From contig NZ_CP094226.1 of assembly GCF_022749195.1 (NCBI RefSeq), positions 1,080,001-1,144,000 on the forward strand: 64,000 bases of DNA, in the 5' to 3' direction. Below the pieces are notes generated by a model, which was not told the origin of the DNA, did not search any database, and saw nothing but the letters and a program-made list of their open reading frames with translations. Made by a program: the position numbers and the translations under genes. This document shows positions 56,357 to 64,000 of the stretch, one piece after another. The stretch is from Streptococcus oralis (lineage in GTDB: Bacteria; Bacillota; Bacilli; Lactobacillales; Streptococcaceae). Each line of letters starts with the position of its first letter. Position 1 is the first letter of the stretch.

Positions 56357-58597
56357 TTATCGAACCGTTTCAATTCTCCAACTATTCCATCCTTTAAAGC
56401 GGATAGCCCCTTGCTGGTCAGTTCTGTAAATCTTACTCTTGATATTTTCCAGTTGTGTCAAGGTTTCCTGATGAGGGAGTTTTGCTCGATTGCTCTTTCC
56501 AACTGAAATGAGAGTGAACTCAGGTTTGAGCTGTTCTAGGAAAGCTGAATTGGATGATGTTTTAGCACCATGTTGGCCTGCTTTCAGGACATCCACCTCT
56601 AAGTCAGGGTATTGCTTTAGAAGATCCTTCTCTCCCTTCTCTTTCAAATTTCCTGTGAAGAGAAAGTGCTTATCCAAAAGTTTTCCATAAAGAACCAGAG
56701 AATCATCACGGTCCCCATCTCCAATCTGCCTTGGAGATAGAAGTTCTAAGTAACTGCCAAAAATCGGGAAATACTCCCCAGCTGTCACACTACGTACCTT
56801 GTTTTGACTTGCTTCTAGTCCCGCTACAAATTCCTTCTGTGTCAGACTTCCTTTTGATACTAAAATCTCCCCGACATGGAAAGCCTTGGTCACCTCCAGT
56901 AAATCACCAACATGCTCCTTATCTGTATTTGTCAAAATCAGCTGGTCAATCTTGTCTACTCCTCGACTTTTAAGATAGGGAATCAAGGTTCTCTGGGCAT
57001 TGCTGGTCGTCGACTTTTCTTGCCAAGCCTCGATTTTCTTATCAGATTCTGCCTTACCACCTACATCTATGAGAATAGTTTTCCCAGTCACATCCCGTAG
57101 GAAAATACTTTCTCCTTGCCCCACATCCAGCATGGTGATTTCATTTTCCAGTGGATGCTTGGTCAAGATAAAGAGCCCCACAATAAAGAGACTGAATACT
57201 GCTAGTCTTTTAATGTTTTTCCTCATATCATAGACCAAGGCTAATGAAACTAAGAGGAGAATCAACAGCCATGTGGTGGGTTGACCAAGGACCAGGGGCC
57301 TACTTGCCAGCTGCGATACCAAGCGAATGACGCCCTCTAACCACTCAAAGACAAAGTTAAACTGAGTGACTGGGTAAATAAAAGACAGAATGAATAAGAT
57401 GGACAAAAGCGGTAAGAATACCACATCAAACAGAAAGGAAAAAACAAAGGTCAAAAGAATAGACCAAGGCTGAAATTCTGCAAAATAGAAGGATAGAATG
57501 GGCAATATTCCCAAAGAAATGACCAAACTTTCTCTGGCAACAGCCTTGAGCCCATCGCCTTCTTTGCTAGTCATGGTCAAGATAAAAGCATAAGCGCAGG
57601 ACAAGACTCCTCCTGCAGTTAGGAAAAAGTTGGGCATAATGATAAAAAGGACAAGGATCGTCAAGGCAAAATTATCCAAACCTTTAACACCATGTTGGGA
57701 TAGTAACTTTTGCAAGAGACTGCGAATGACCGAAGCTGAAAATCCTGTCAGACCTGCATAGATAAGGGAAAAGGGATAGGTCAGCCACTTCAACTTTTCT
57801 TGGGTCAAGCCCAATCGTAAGAGGAGTTTCTTAAAGGCATCCATAAAGAAGCCCACTTGCATACCCGACAAGGCAAAGAGATGGATAATTCCAAGACTGG
57901 AATAAAGCTCATTCATCTCCTCAAAGTCCGTGTCCAAATGTCCTAAAAGAAGACCTGTCATATAATTGCGCATAGAATCTGGAAAGTGCATCTTGATCCA
58001 AACGACAGCCTTTCGACGTAAACTGGACAGATTTTCTCCTATATCCCAACTGCTAATCTTTTTCATTGACTGGATACTCTTGATAGTCAAAGTTTGGTAA
58101 ATCCCCTGAGTTTTCAGATAGGCTTGGTAGTCAAAGCCACCAAAATTTCTCTGGCCTTCTGGCTCGGAAAGTTTTCCTTCTAGTTCTATCTCATGAAGGT
58201 CTGTCAAGGTTTGAAATTGCTCTTTCTCCTCCTCGGACTGGAGTTTATAGTAAACTTGGAAGGTGCGGCCCTCAGCCTTGCCCCGAAAGGACAGACTGTC
58301 TCCATTGACTTTGATGGTATCTGGTAAAATCCGTACCCTTTCAACAGAATCCACTAGGTTTTGACTAGCTTGTGTCTGTTGCCAAGTTTGAAACAGAAAC
58401 CAAAATCCAAAAACTCCACAAATCGCTAGAACTTTTCCAGCAGATTTCCAAGAAAATTGAAAAAAGAGACAGACGAGCAAAAAAACAAAACCTAGCAGTG
58501 CGAGATAGGACGCTCCAAAAATGGCATAGTAAAGCCAGAGCAACAGAAAGCTCAGATAGATTAGAGGAATAGGGAAATTCTTAATCCACTGTAACAT
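56357..58597 (-). CDS. comEC: DNA uptake channel ComEC (CelB)
   Basis: Membrane protein that carries single-stranded DNA into the cell during transformation. 746 residues: N-terminal segments and an OB-type extracellular loop, the central competence domain (GLLLGHLDTDFEEMNELYSSLGIIHLFALSGMQVGF near residue 215), about ten membrane segments, and a C-terminal metallo-beta-lactamase domain (ITMLDVGQGESIFLRD, LTNTDKEHVGD, AGQHGAK). The start overlaps the comEA stop by 17 bases, so the two are co-translated. Confidence 0.95.
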   Translation of the reverse strand: MLQWIKNFPIPLIYLSFLLLWLYYAIFGASYLALLGFVFLLVCLFFQFSWKSAGKVLAICGVFGFWFLFQTWQQTQASQNLVDSVERVRILPDTIKVNGDSLSFRGKAEGRTFQVYYKLQSEEEKEQFQTLTDLHEIELEGKLSEPEGQRNFGGFDYQAYLKTQGIYQTLTIKSIQSMKKISSWDIGENLSSLRRKAVVWIKMHFPDSMRNYMTGLLLGHLDTDFEEMNELYSSLGIIHLFALSGMQVGFFMDAFKKLLLRLGLTQEKLKWLTYPFSLIYAGLTGFSASVIRSLLQKLLSQHGVKGLDNFALTILVLFIIMPNFFLTAGGVLSCAYAFILTMTSKEGDGLKAVARESLVISLGILPILSFYFAEFQPWSILLTFVFSFLFDVVFLPLLSILFILSFIYPVTQFNFVFEWLEGVIRLVSQLASRPLVLGQPTTWLLILLLVSLALVYDMRKNIKRLAVFSLFIVGLFILTKHPLENEITMLDVGQGESIFLRDVTGKTILIDVGGKAESDKKIEAWQEKSTTSNAQRTLIPYLKSRGVDKIDQLILTNTDKEHVGDLLEVTKAFHVGEILVSKGSLTQKEFVAGLEASQNKVRSVTAGEYFPIFGSYLELLSPRQIGDGDRDDSLVLYGKLLDKHFLFTGNLKEKGEKDLLKQYPDLEVDVLKAGQHGAKTSSNSAFLEQLKPEFTLISVGKSNRAKLPHQETLTQLENIKSKIYRTDQQGAIRFKGWNSWRIETVR

Positions 58598-59231
58598 AGT
58601 CTTTTAGCTTTTCTATGGTCTTAGCGCCAATACCAGAGACCTTCTTTAATTCATCAACCGACTTGAACTTGCCATTTGCCTCACGATGATCGATAATATC
58701 CTGGGCTCGTTTTCCTCCCAAGCCTTTGACCTGCTTGAGTTCTTCCAGACTAGCTTTATTTAGGTTGACCTTCTTATCTTTACTTGTCGAAGAAGTCGTT
58801 CCAGAGGCAGTCTGCTGACTCACTGCTTCTTCTCCCTTAGTTGGAACATAGACAAGAGCCTCGTCACTGACTTTCTGTGCTAGATTGAGCGACTTACTAT
58901 CTGCTTCCTCTGTCAATCCACCCGCCTTCTGAACGGCATCATGAACACGACTCCCTACTGGTAAATCATAAATCCCTGGCGATTTAACAGCACCTTTGAC
59001 ATCTACCGTAATCAAATCTTGTTCAGGAGACTCGTCCTTTTCTTCCTTCTTCACTTCTTTTTCAGACGATGAATCCTTTGAAACAGCTGCGACTTCAGCC
59101 TGCAAATTTGATTCTTTTACAGATGTTTGTGAAGTTGGCTTTAGTAGGAAAAATCCGCCCAAGGCCAAACCTAAACCAGCACAAATGACAAGGATTTTAT
59201 ACTCTTTGATTTTCTCGATAATTGCTTTCAT
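58581..59231 (-). CDS. comEA: DNA receptor ComEA (CelA)
   Basis: Membrane-anchored DNA-binding protein of the uptake machinery. 216 residues with a membrane segment at 11-30, an acidic linker, a SLBB-type domain (DLITVDVKGAVKSPGIYDLPVG near 75) and a C-terminal double helix-hairpin-helix (VNLNKASLEELKQVKGLGGKRAQDIIDHRE and LKKVSGIGAKTIEKL). Preceded by a perfect cin-box and translated with ComEC. Confidence 0.96.
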   Translation of the reverse strand: MKAIIEKIKEYKILVICAGLGLALGGFFLLKPTSQTSVKESNLQAEVAAVSKDSSSEKEVKKEEKDESPEQDLITVDVKGAVKSPGIYDLPVGSRVHDAVQKAGGLTEEADSKSLNLAQKVSDEALVYVPTKGEEAVSQQTASGTTSSTSKDKKVNLNKASLEELKQVKGLGGKRAQDIIDHREANGKFKSVDELKKVSGIGAKTIEKLKDYVTVD

Positions 59232-59250
59232 ATTTTCTCCTCTCTTAAAT

Positions 59251-59258
59251 TATTCGTA
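59251..59258 (-). promoter_or_regulatory. ComX cin-box (combox) of comEA-comEC
   Basis: TACGAATA on the minus strand (59258-59251) is a perfect match to the late-competence consensus, 20 bases before the comEA ATG, and is preceded by the T-rich GTTTTTTCTTTCACT. The GNAT terminator overlaps this T-rich part. Confidence 0.92.
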
Positions 59259-59264
59259 AGTGAA

Positions 59265-59296
59265 AGAAAAAACAGTTGAAAATTTCTTTTCAACTG
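59265..59296 (-). terminator. Terminator after the GNAT gene
   Basis: CAGTTGAAAA (59273-59282) with TTTTCAACTG (59287-59296), four-base loop, followed on the minus strand by TTTTTTCTTT. The stop codon of the GNAT gene is two bases upstream. Confidence 0.9.
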
Positions 59297-59297
59297 C

Positions 59298-59867
59298 TTA
59301 TTTATTTGCAAAATAGTCTTCCTTAGTCAAGACATAATGAACCCTTGTGATCATTCGACCTTGTTCTTTATTATCCATTCTGGCATAGGGTTCTTCGTGA
59401 GAAAAGCGCATACCTGATTTCTCCATGACTCTTCCAGATGCGGGATTATCTTTATCGTGAAGAGCTGTCAACTTGTTCATTCCAATCTTCTCAAAAGCCA
59501 GCTCAATCACGGCACGATTGGCTTCTGTCGTCAATCCTTGATTCCAATACTTTTTATTGATAATGTAGCCAATGGCTGCCTTCTTAAGAACAGTATCGAT
59601 CTTGTGCAAGTCAATGGTACCAATAAACTGACCATTGCTTTTTAGTTCGATTCCCCACCGTCCCAAGGGACTGGCCAAGTAAAACTGAGCAATGTTGTTC
59701 TTAGTTTCTTCTAAGCTTTGATTTGTTGGAAAAGTGTAGCGTGTATTTTCACTGTCTGAAGCATACTCAAACATAGCTTCTGCATCATCCAAGGTTACAG
59801 GTCGGAGCAATAAACGCTTCGTTTCTATAGTTGGATACTTGGAAAATTTAACAAATATTGATTCCAT
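59298..59867 (-). CDS. GNAT-family N-acetyltransferase (RimJ/RimL-like)
   Basis: Acetyl-CoA-dependent acetyltransferase of 189 residues. TKRLLLRPVTLDDAEAMFEYA near residue 17 and the acetyl-CoA loop YWNQGLTTEANRAVIELAFEKIGMNKLTA near 107-135 are typical of RimJ/RimL-type enzymes that modify protein N-termini or amino-sugar antibiotics; the substrate is not clear. Own terminator; next to comEA as I remember in pneumococcus. Confidence 0.88.
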   Translation of the reverse strand: MESIFVKFSKYPTIETKRLLLRPVTLDDAEAMFEYASDSENTRYTFPTNQSLEETKNNIAQFYLASPLGRWGIELKSNGQFIGTIDLHKIDTVLKKAAIGYIINKKYWNQGLTTEANRAVIELAFEKIGMNKLTALHDKDNPASGRVMEKSGMRFSHEEPYARMDNKEQGRMITRVHYVLTKEDYFANK

Positions 59868-59935
59868 ACTTTTCCCTCCATTAGAGCTTGATTCTCACTA
59901 GAATAGCATAAAAAAATTTGAATGACAAGTTTTTC

Positions 59936-59964
59936 TTGATTTTTGAAGCGGTTTCATATACAAT
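59936..59964 (+). promoter_or_regulatory. ald promoter with cre-like spacer
   Basis: TTGATT at 59936-59941 and TACAAT at 59959-59964 (17-base spacer). The spacer contains TTGAAGCGGTTTCA (59942 region), which matches the CcpA cre consensus with two mismatches, so catabolite control is possible. The leader up to the ATG (60043) also holds a CACATT / AATGTG dyad. Confidence 0.6.
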
Positions 59965-60042
59965 AAAACCATCACATTTTTGATTTATGGAATGGAATGT
60001 GACAACTAAAACAATCCAACAATTGAAAGGTAGGTTATCTCT

Positions 60043-61155
60043 ATGTTAATCGGAATCCCAAAAGAAATTAAAAATAACGAAAACCGCGTTGCCCTAACTC
60101 CTGCTGGCGTCCATAGTTTAGTCAGCCGTGGACATCGTGTCCTCATCGAAACAAATGCTGGTCTCGGTTCAGGATTTACTGATGCGGACTATCAAAAGCA
60201 AGGAGCTGAGATTGTCGCTACTGCTGCAGAAGCATGGGATGCCGAGTTAGTCGTGAAAGTAAAAGAACCACTAGCTTCTGAATACGGTTATTTGCGCGAC
60301 GATCTTCTCCTCTTCACCTACTTGCACATGGCCGCTGCACCAGAATTAGCAGATGCTATGTTAGCAGCCAAAACAACAGGAATTGCCTATGAAACTGTTC
60401 GTGACAATCAAGGACAACTACCGCTCCTCGTTCCTATGAGTGAGGTTGCAGGTCGTATGGCTGTTCAAATCGGAGCTCACTTCCTTACTAAGCAAGCTGG
60501 TGGCTCTGGTGTTTTACTTGGTGGTGTACCAGGTGTTCCAAAAGGAAAAGTAACCATCATCGGTGGTGGTGTCGTCGGTACACATGCTGCCCGCATTGCC
60601 CTTGGTCTTGGAGCTCAAGTAACTATTTTAGATATCAGCGCTAAGCGTCTCTCAGCTCTAGAAGAAGTCTTTGGAAATCAAATTCAAACTCTTATGTCTA
60701 ATTCATTCAACATCGAAGCAAGTGTGAGAGATGCTGATGTGGTGATTGGTGCAGTTCTCATCCCTGGTGCCAAAGCACCGAAATTGGTGACAGATGAGAT
60801 GGTCAAACAGATGCGTCCAGGCTCTGTCATCGTTGACGTTGCCGTTGACCAAGGTGGTGTTATTGAAACAGCTGACCGTGTGACAACGCACGATGAACCA
60901 GTCTATGAAAAACACGGTGTTCTCCACTATGCCGTTGCCAATATCCCTGGTGCGGTTGCTCGTACTTCAACAATCGCCCTAACCAATGTCACTCATCCTT
61001 ATATCGAAGCATTGGCTGACAAAGGTTTTGCACATGCAATCTCTGAAGATGAGGGCTTGCGTCAAGGTGTGACCACTTATCAAGGTTACTTGACCAGCCT
61101 CCCAGTTGCCCAAGGCCTGGGTAGAGATTTCACTTCTATCAATGAATTGATTTAA
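60043..61155 (+). CDS. ald: Alanine dehydrogenase
   Basis: NAD-dependent oxidative deamination of alanine to pyruvate and ammonia. 370 residues: [23 protein letters not shown] at the start, [31 protein letters not shown] near 70-100 (catalytic Lys and His), and the NAD site [29 protein letters not shown] near 170-200. The frame is intact here; I recall the pneumococcal copy being frameshifted. Sole plus-strand enzyme in this area besides pavA. AAAGGTAGG lies before the ATG. Confidence 0.96.
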   Translation: MLIGIPKEIKNNENRVALTPAGVHSLVSRGHRVLIETNAGLGSGFTDADYQKQGAEIVATAAEAWDAELVVKVKEPLASEYGYLRDDLLLFTYLHMAAAPELADAMLAAKTTGIAYETVRDNQGQLPLLVPMSEVAGRMAVQIGAHFLTKQAGGSGVLLGGVPGVPKGKVTIIGGGVVGTHAARIALGLGAQVTILDISAKRLSALEEVFGNQIQTLMSNSFNIEASVRDADVVIGAVLIPGAKAPKLVTDEMVKQMRPGSVIVDVAVDQGGVIETADRVTTHDEPVYEKHGVLHYAVANIPGAVARTSTIALTNVTHPYIEALADKGFAHAISEDEGLRQGVTTYQGYLTSLPVAQGLGRDFTSINELI

Positions 61156-61267
61156 AATTGGTTGACCATTCTTTCAAGCTAGAATAGACTCATACTACTC
61201 TACAAATTCCATAACAAGATATTGTTTCTAACAACTTACCCATAGTAATTCGTTTTAATTTATAAAG

Positions 61268-61331
61268 AAAGAACCCAAGAATAAATTCTGGGTTCTTTTT
61301 AGTATTTCTCGTACAAAAGATGCTTTTGTAC
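61268..61331. terminator. Bidirectional terminator and second dyad between ald and the G5 protein
   Basis: AAAGAACCCA (61268-61277) with TGGGTTCTTT (61289-61298), flanked by T-runs on both strands, and a second stem GTACAAAAG / CTTTTGTAC (61311-61319, 61323-61331). It serves ald (plus) and the LPxTG protein (minus). The rest of the 113 bases after ald shows nothing else. Confidence 0.85.
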
Positions 61332-61343
61332 AATTAGAGAGCC

Positions 61344-63176
61344 TTAGTCCTTCTTACGAACGACAAAGCCTACTAGACCGGCGATAAATAAACCAATCAT
61401 TGAAAGAAGACTGGTAGAAGCTGTACCTGTGCTTGGTAGAGCTTTCTTATCTTGGCTTGCAGTTTCTTCTTTCTTAGTGTTTTCAGCTTGGTTCCCTGTT
61501 GTTGCAGTACCATTCTTATTACCGTTGGTTGTTGTAGAAGCTACTTTCTTAGTTCCAACTTCGACAATCTCATCTACTGCTGGAGTAGTGATTGTGTTTG
61601 ATTTCTCAACTCGACCTGTTTCAACGCCATCTGTGTAAGTCACTGTATAAACAATGGTGCGAACACCCTTCTTACCAGTAGCTTTCACTCGACGACTTCC
61701 TTCTGGAAGGTCTGCGTTCTGCACTTCTTTGACTTGGAAAGCAACTTCTTCTGTCTTCGTTTCTTCCTTAGTCGTTACAACTGGGGCTACTACTTTCTTA
61801 GTTCCAACTTCGACAACTTCGTCTACTGCTGGAGTAGTGATTGTATTGGATTTCTCAACACGACCTGTTTCAACACCGTCTGTGTAAGTCACTGTATAAA
61901 CAATGGTGCGAACACCCTTCTTACCAGCTGTCTTCACTTGACGACTGCCTTCTGGAAGATTTGGATTTGTTACTTCCTTAGTTTGGAAAGCAACTTCTTC
62001 TGTCTTGGTCTCTTCCTTAGTCGTTACAACCGCTGCTTTCTTAGTTCCAACTTCGACAACTTCGTCTACTGCTGGAGTAGTGATTGTGTTTGATTTCTCA
62101 ACACGACCTGTTTCAACGCCGTCTGTGTAAGTGACAGTTTCAACAATCGTACGAACACCCTTTTGACCAGCTGTCTTCACTCGGCGAACACCTTCAGCTA
62201 AGAGTGCATTTTCAACCTCACGAGTCTGGAAGGCAACTTCTTCAGTTTTGGTTACTTCCTTAGTGGTTACAACTGCTTTTGAACCGGTATAAGTAATCTT
62301 GTTTTTGGCTGCTTTCTTGGTCTTGCGTGAAACTTCTTTACGAGATTTTTCAACACCATCCACTTTTGTCACTTCATAAGTGACTTCATCGATACCTTCT
62401 TCACCTTCTTCAACACGCGTTTGACCTTTATCCAGTGCTGGGTCTACTTTCGTTTCTTCTTTGAAAGCAACTTTTTCCTCTACAGTCACTGTTTCTTTGG
62501 TTTCTACACCTGTTTTCTTAGTTCCAACTTCGATGATTTCTTCTACTGGTTCTTTGGTAACTTTCTCGCTTTTCTTAGTACGAGCTGTTTCTTTACCATC
62601 TGTCAGTGTGATATCCCAAGTAATGGTCTTAGTACCTTTAACACCCGCTTGTTTCACATTGCGAGTACCTTCTGCAAGATCAGCATTGTTTTCGGTACGA
62701 GATGCATAAGGAATCTCTTCTGTCGTAGTGATTTCTTGATGCTCAACTTTTGGTTCCGTTGGTTGTTCTGTCTTACCAGCCAACAAAGCTTCAGCCTTGG
62801 CTTTCAACTCATTGTAGCGAGCTTCATATGCCACAAAACCTTTTTGAGCTTCTGGACTCTTCATTGCCTTCTTTGCGGTAGGAAGGTAGTTAGTAGCTTC
62901 CGCCAAACTATCTTCTAATCCAGCTTTGTTGTCTTCATCATTAGGATTAGCTTTATAGTCAGCGATGAAAGCCTCTAGATCATTCAGTTTATCTCTAAAT
63001 CGGAATGCCACGACTCTCTCTTGGCCATCTGGAATTTCTTCATCTTCCGCCGGTGTTTCTTCTGCATGCACTGTTGGAATTTGATATAGATCTGGAGCTA
63101 CATGATAAGTTGCTACTCCAAGAGCGTTTAAAGCAAGTATTGAAATCCCTAACTTTAATAATTTTTTTCTACTCAT
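61344..63176 (-). CDS. LPxTG cell-wall protein with five G5 domains
   Basis: 610 residues. N-terminal export signal (MSRKKLLKLGISILALNALG ... VHAEE), a helical region (about 50-135), then five G5-type repeats of about 70 residues each (TEEVAFQTREVENALLAEG ... GVETGRVEKSNTITTPAVDE), the last three nearly identical at DNA level, and a sortase signal LPSTGTAS, membrane segment and KKD tail. G5 domains bind N-acetylglucosamine or zinc-dependent self-association in surface proteins. Probably an adhesin or biofilm protein; the ligand is unknown. Confidence 0.85.
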   Translation of the reverse strand: MSRKKLLKLGISILALNALGVATYHVAPDLYQIPTVHAEETPAEDEEIPDGQERVVAFRFRDKLNDLEAFIADYKANPNDEDNKAGLEDSLAEATNYLPTAKKAMKSPEAQKGFVAYEARYNELKAKAEALLAGKTEQPTEPKVEHQEITTTEEIPYASRTENNADLAEGTRNVKQAGVKGTKTITWDITLTDGKETARTKKSEKVTKEPVEEIIEVGTKKTGVETKETVTVEEKVAFKEETKVDPALDKGQTRVEEGEEGIDEVTYEVTKVDGVEKSRKEVSRKTKKAAKNKITYTGSKAVVTTKEVTKTEEVAFQTREVENALLAEGVRRVKTAGQKGVRTIVETVTYTDGVETGRVEKSNTITTPAVDEVVEVGTKKAAVVTTKEETKTEEVAFQTKEVTNPNLPEGSRQVKTAGKKGVRTIVYTVTYTDGVETGRVEKSNTITTPAVDEVVEVGTKKVVAPVVTTKEETKTEEVAFQVKEVQNADLPEGSRRVKATGKKGVRTIVYTVTYTDGVETGRVEKSNTITTPAVDEIVEVGTKKVASTTTNGNKNGTATTGNQAENTKKEETASQDKKALPSTGTASTSLLSMIGLFIAGLVGFVVRKKD

Positions 63177-63201
63177 TCTTTTTCCCTTAATTCATTTAAT
63201 A

Positions 63202-63246
63202 TATAGTAAGGAAGAGAGGAAATATTTCTACTCTCCTTTTACTATA
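63202..63246 (-). terminator. Terminator-like dyad after the second LPxTG gene
   Basis: TATAGTAAGG ... CCTTTTACTATA stem, six bases after the stop at 63252, with no T-run on the minus strand, between the two surface protein genes. It may act as terminator or as an operator of the G5 gene. Confidence 0.5.
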
Positions 63247-63251
63247 TGATA

Positions 63252-64000
63252 CTAACGTTCAGCTTTACGCTTCCAAACTAGAAGTCCAGCAAGTCCTAGA
63301 GCTAGGGCAGCAAGTACTCCAAAGATTGAAGATGCTTCAGAACCTGTATTTGGCAATGTTTTCTTAGGTTCTGCAGGAGGAACGGTTCCACCTGGTGGCG
63401 GAGTTTGTGGTTTTTCTGGTGTTGGTGGTGTTGGCGGGAACACTACAACCTTGTTGGTAGGCTTTGGATTATGGTTAAAGCTTACTGTAGCTGTATTAGG
63501 AACACCAGCAGCGAATTGTGTAAAATCTGTTCCTTCTTTGAAGTTAGTGTAAAGTACAAGACGTACGGTACTTCCCTTCAAGGCTTCAAGAACATCCTTA
63601 TCGCTGATTTCAAGAGTTACAATGTTTTTAGCTTCATCGTAAGTAACAGTGGCAATTGCTTCCAACTCTTTACCTACTAATTCACCACGATCATTTGAAG
63701 CCTTACTCAATTTATCAATAGCTGCTTGAAGCTTAGTTTGAGCTTCTTTTAGTTTCTTGATTTCATTTTCAAGTTTCTCTTGTTGTTGTTTCTTATCAGC
63801 TGGTGCCAATTCTGCTTCTTTCTCAGCTGGTGCTTGAAGTTTAGCCAAGTTTTCTTCAGCTGCTTTCAACTCTGCTTCCAAGCTTACAAGATCTTGACTT
63901 GGCTCGCTAGTTGCAGGTTTCTTATCTTCTGTTGCAGAAGAATCAGATGTAGCTGGAGTTGTTTCTTCAGTAGCTGTTGCTGGAGTAGCTGGTGTTGTAG
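63252..64000 (-). CDS. LPxTG surface protein, C-terminal part (start beyond the window)
   Basis: Partial frame open through base 64000. From the upstream end it reads a Thr/Pro/Ala-rich segment (TTPATPATATEETTPATS), a coiled-coil stretch rich in Lys and Glu (LEAELKAAEENLAKLQAPAEK ... LENEIKKLKEAQTKLQAAI), a beta-type domain (EAIATVTYDEAKNIVTLEISDKDVLEALKGSTVRLVLY), a Pro-rich segment (PPTPPTPEKPQTPPPGG) and the anchor LPNTGSEASS with membrane segment and KRKAER. The N-terminus is not in the window. Cell-wall anchored by sortase A. Confidence 0.85.
   Translation of the reverse strand, partial: TTPATPATATEETTPATSDSSATEDKKPATSEPSQDLVSLEAELKAAEENLAKLQAPAEKEAELAPADKKQQQEKLENEIKKLKEAQTKLQAAIDKLSKASNDRGELVGKELEAIATVTYDEAKNIVTLEISDKDVLEALKGSTVRLVLYTNFKEGTDFTQFAAGVPNTATVSFNHNPKPTNKVVVFPPTPPTPEKPQTPPPGGTVPPAEPKKTLPNTGSEASSIFGVLAALALGLAGLLVWKRKAER

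Overview
The window is chromosomal DNA of a mitis-group Streptococcus (S. mitis / S. oralis / S. pneumoniae relatives). The evidence is the gene content and order: a choline-binding LytB, CiaRH, PmrA, PavA/RqcH, ComEA-ComEC (CelA-CelB) and CoiA behind ComX cin-boxes, a PyrR-type pyr attenuator, one BOX-type repeat, and LPxTG surface proteins. Nearly all genes lie on the minus strand. No rRNA, tRNA, CRISPR array, prophage or insertion sequence was seen.

Layout. 1-12.5 kb: ppc (partial), ftsW, prsA, O-methyltransferase, pepF, coiA, a stand-alone CARF/DUF1887 (Card1-like) nuclease, tehB, smpB, rnr. 12.6-17.6 kb: BOX element, then secG, rpmG, pmrA, coaE, mutM, era, dgkA, ybeY (transcribed from ybeY towards secG), followed by divergent pavA/rqcH. 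19.4-24.3 kb: nucleoside salvage run rpiA-deoB-DUF1697-punA-GATase-deoD, with a long hairpin directly upstream of deoD. 24.4-32.6 kb: a U32-family protein, a two-gene ABC exporter with a possible 25-residue leader peptide, DUF3270, ciaRH and pepN.

32.7-42 kb is an accessory island of small genes that look like immunity proteins of polymorphic toxin systems (SUKH/SMI1-KNR4, NTF2-like, DUF1629-like, Imm26-like, pentapeptide-repeat proteins), with no toxin in the window. Three of these genes carry a single in-frame UAG but are otherwise open on both sides. 42-45.1 kb: SDR, DUF2829 (Tad2-type fold), aldo-keto reductase and a lipoprotein DNase, with a duplicated terminator/extended -10 promoter cassette between transcription units.

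45.2-59.9 kb: lytB, pyrD-pyrK with attenuator, gloA, a dedicated Hsp70/J-like membrane protein pair whose J partner has exact 39-residue repeats and HPE instead of HPD, infC-rpmI-rplT with its leader (infC probably starts at AUA), comEC, comEA and a GNAT enzyme. 60-64 kb: intact ald on the plus strand, a five-G5-domain LPxTG protein and the C-terminal part of a second LPxTG protein.

From memory of pneumococcal gene order, lytB and pavA are normally neighbours. Here about 26 kb (deoD to the DNase) lies between them, so the window appears to contain a rearrangement junction. Start codons were moved from the longest frame where a ribosome binding site, overlap or family N-terminus demanded it.
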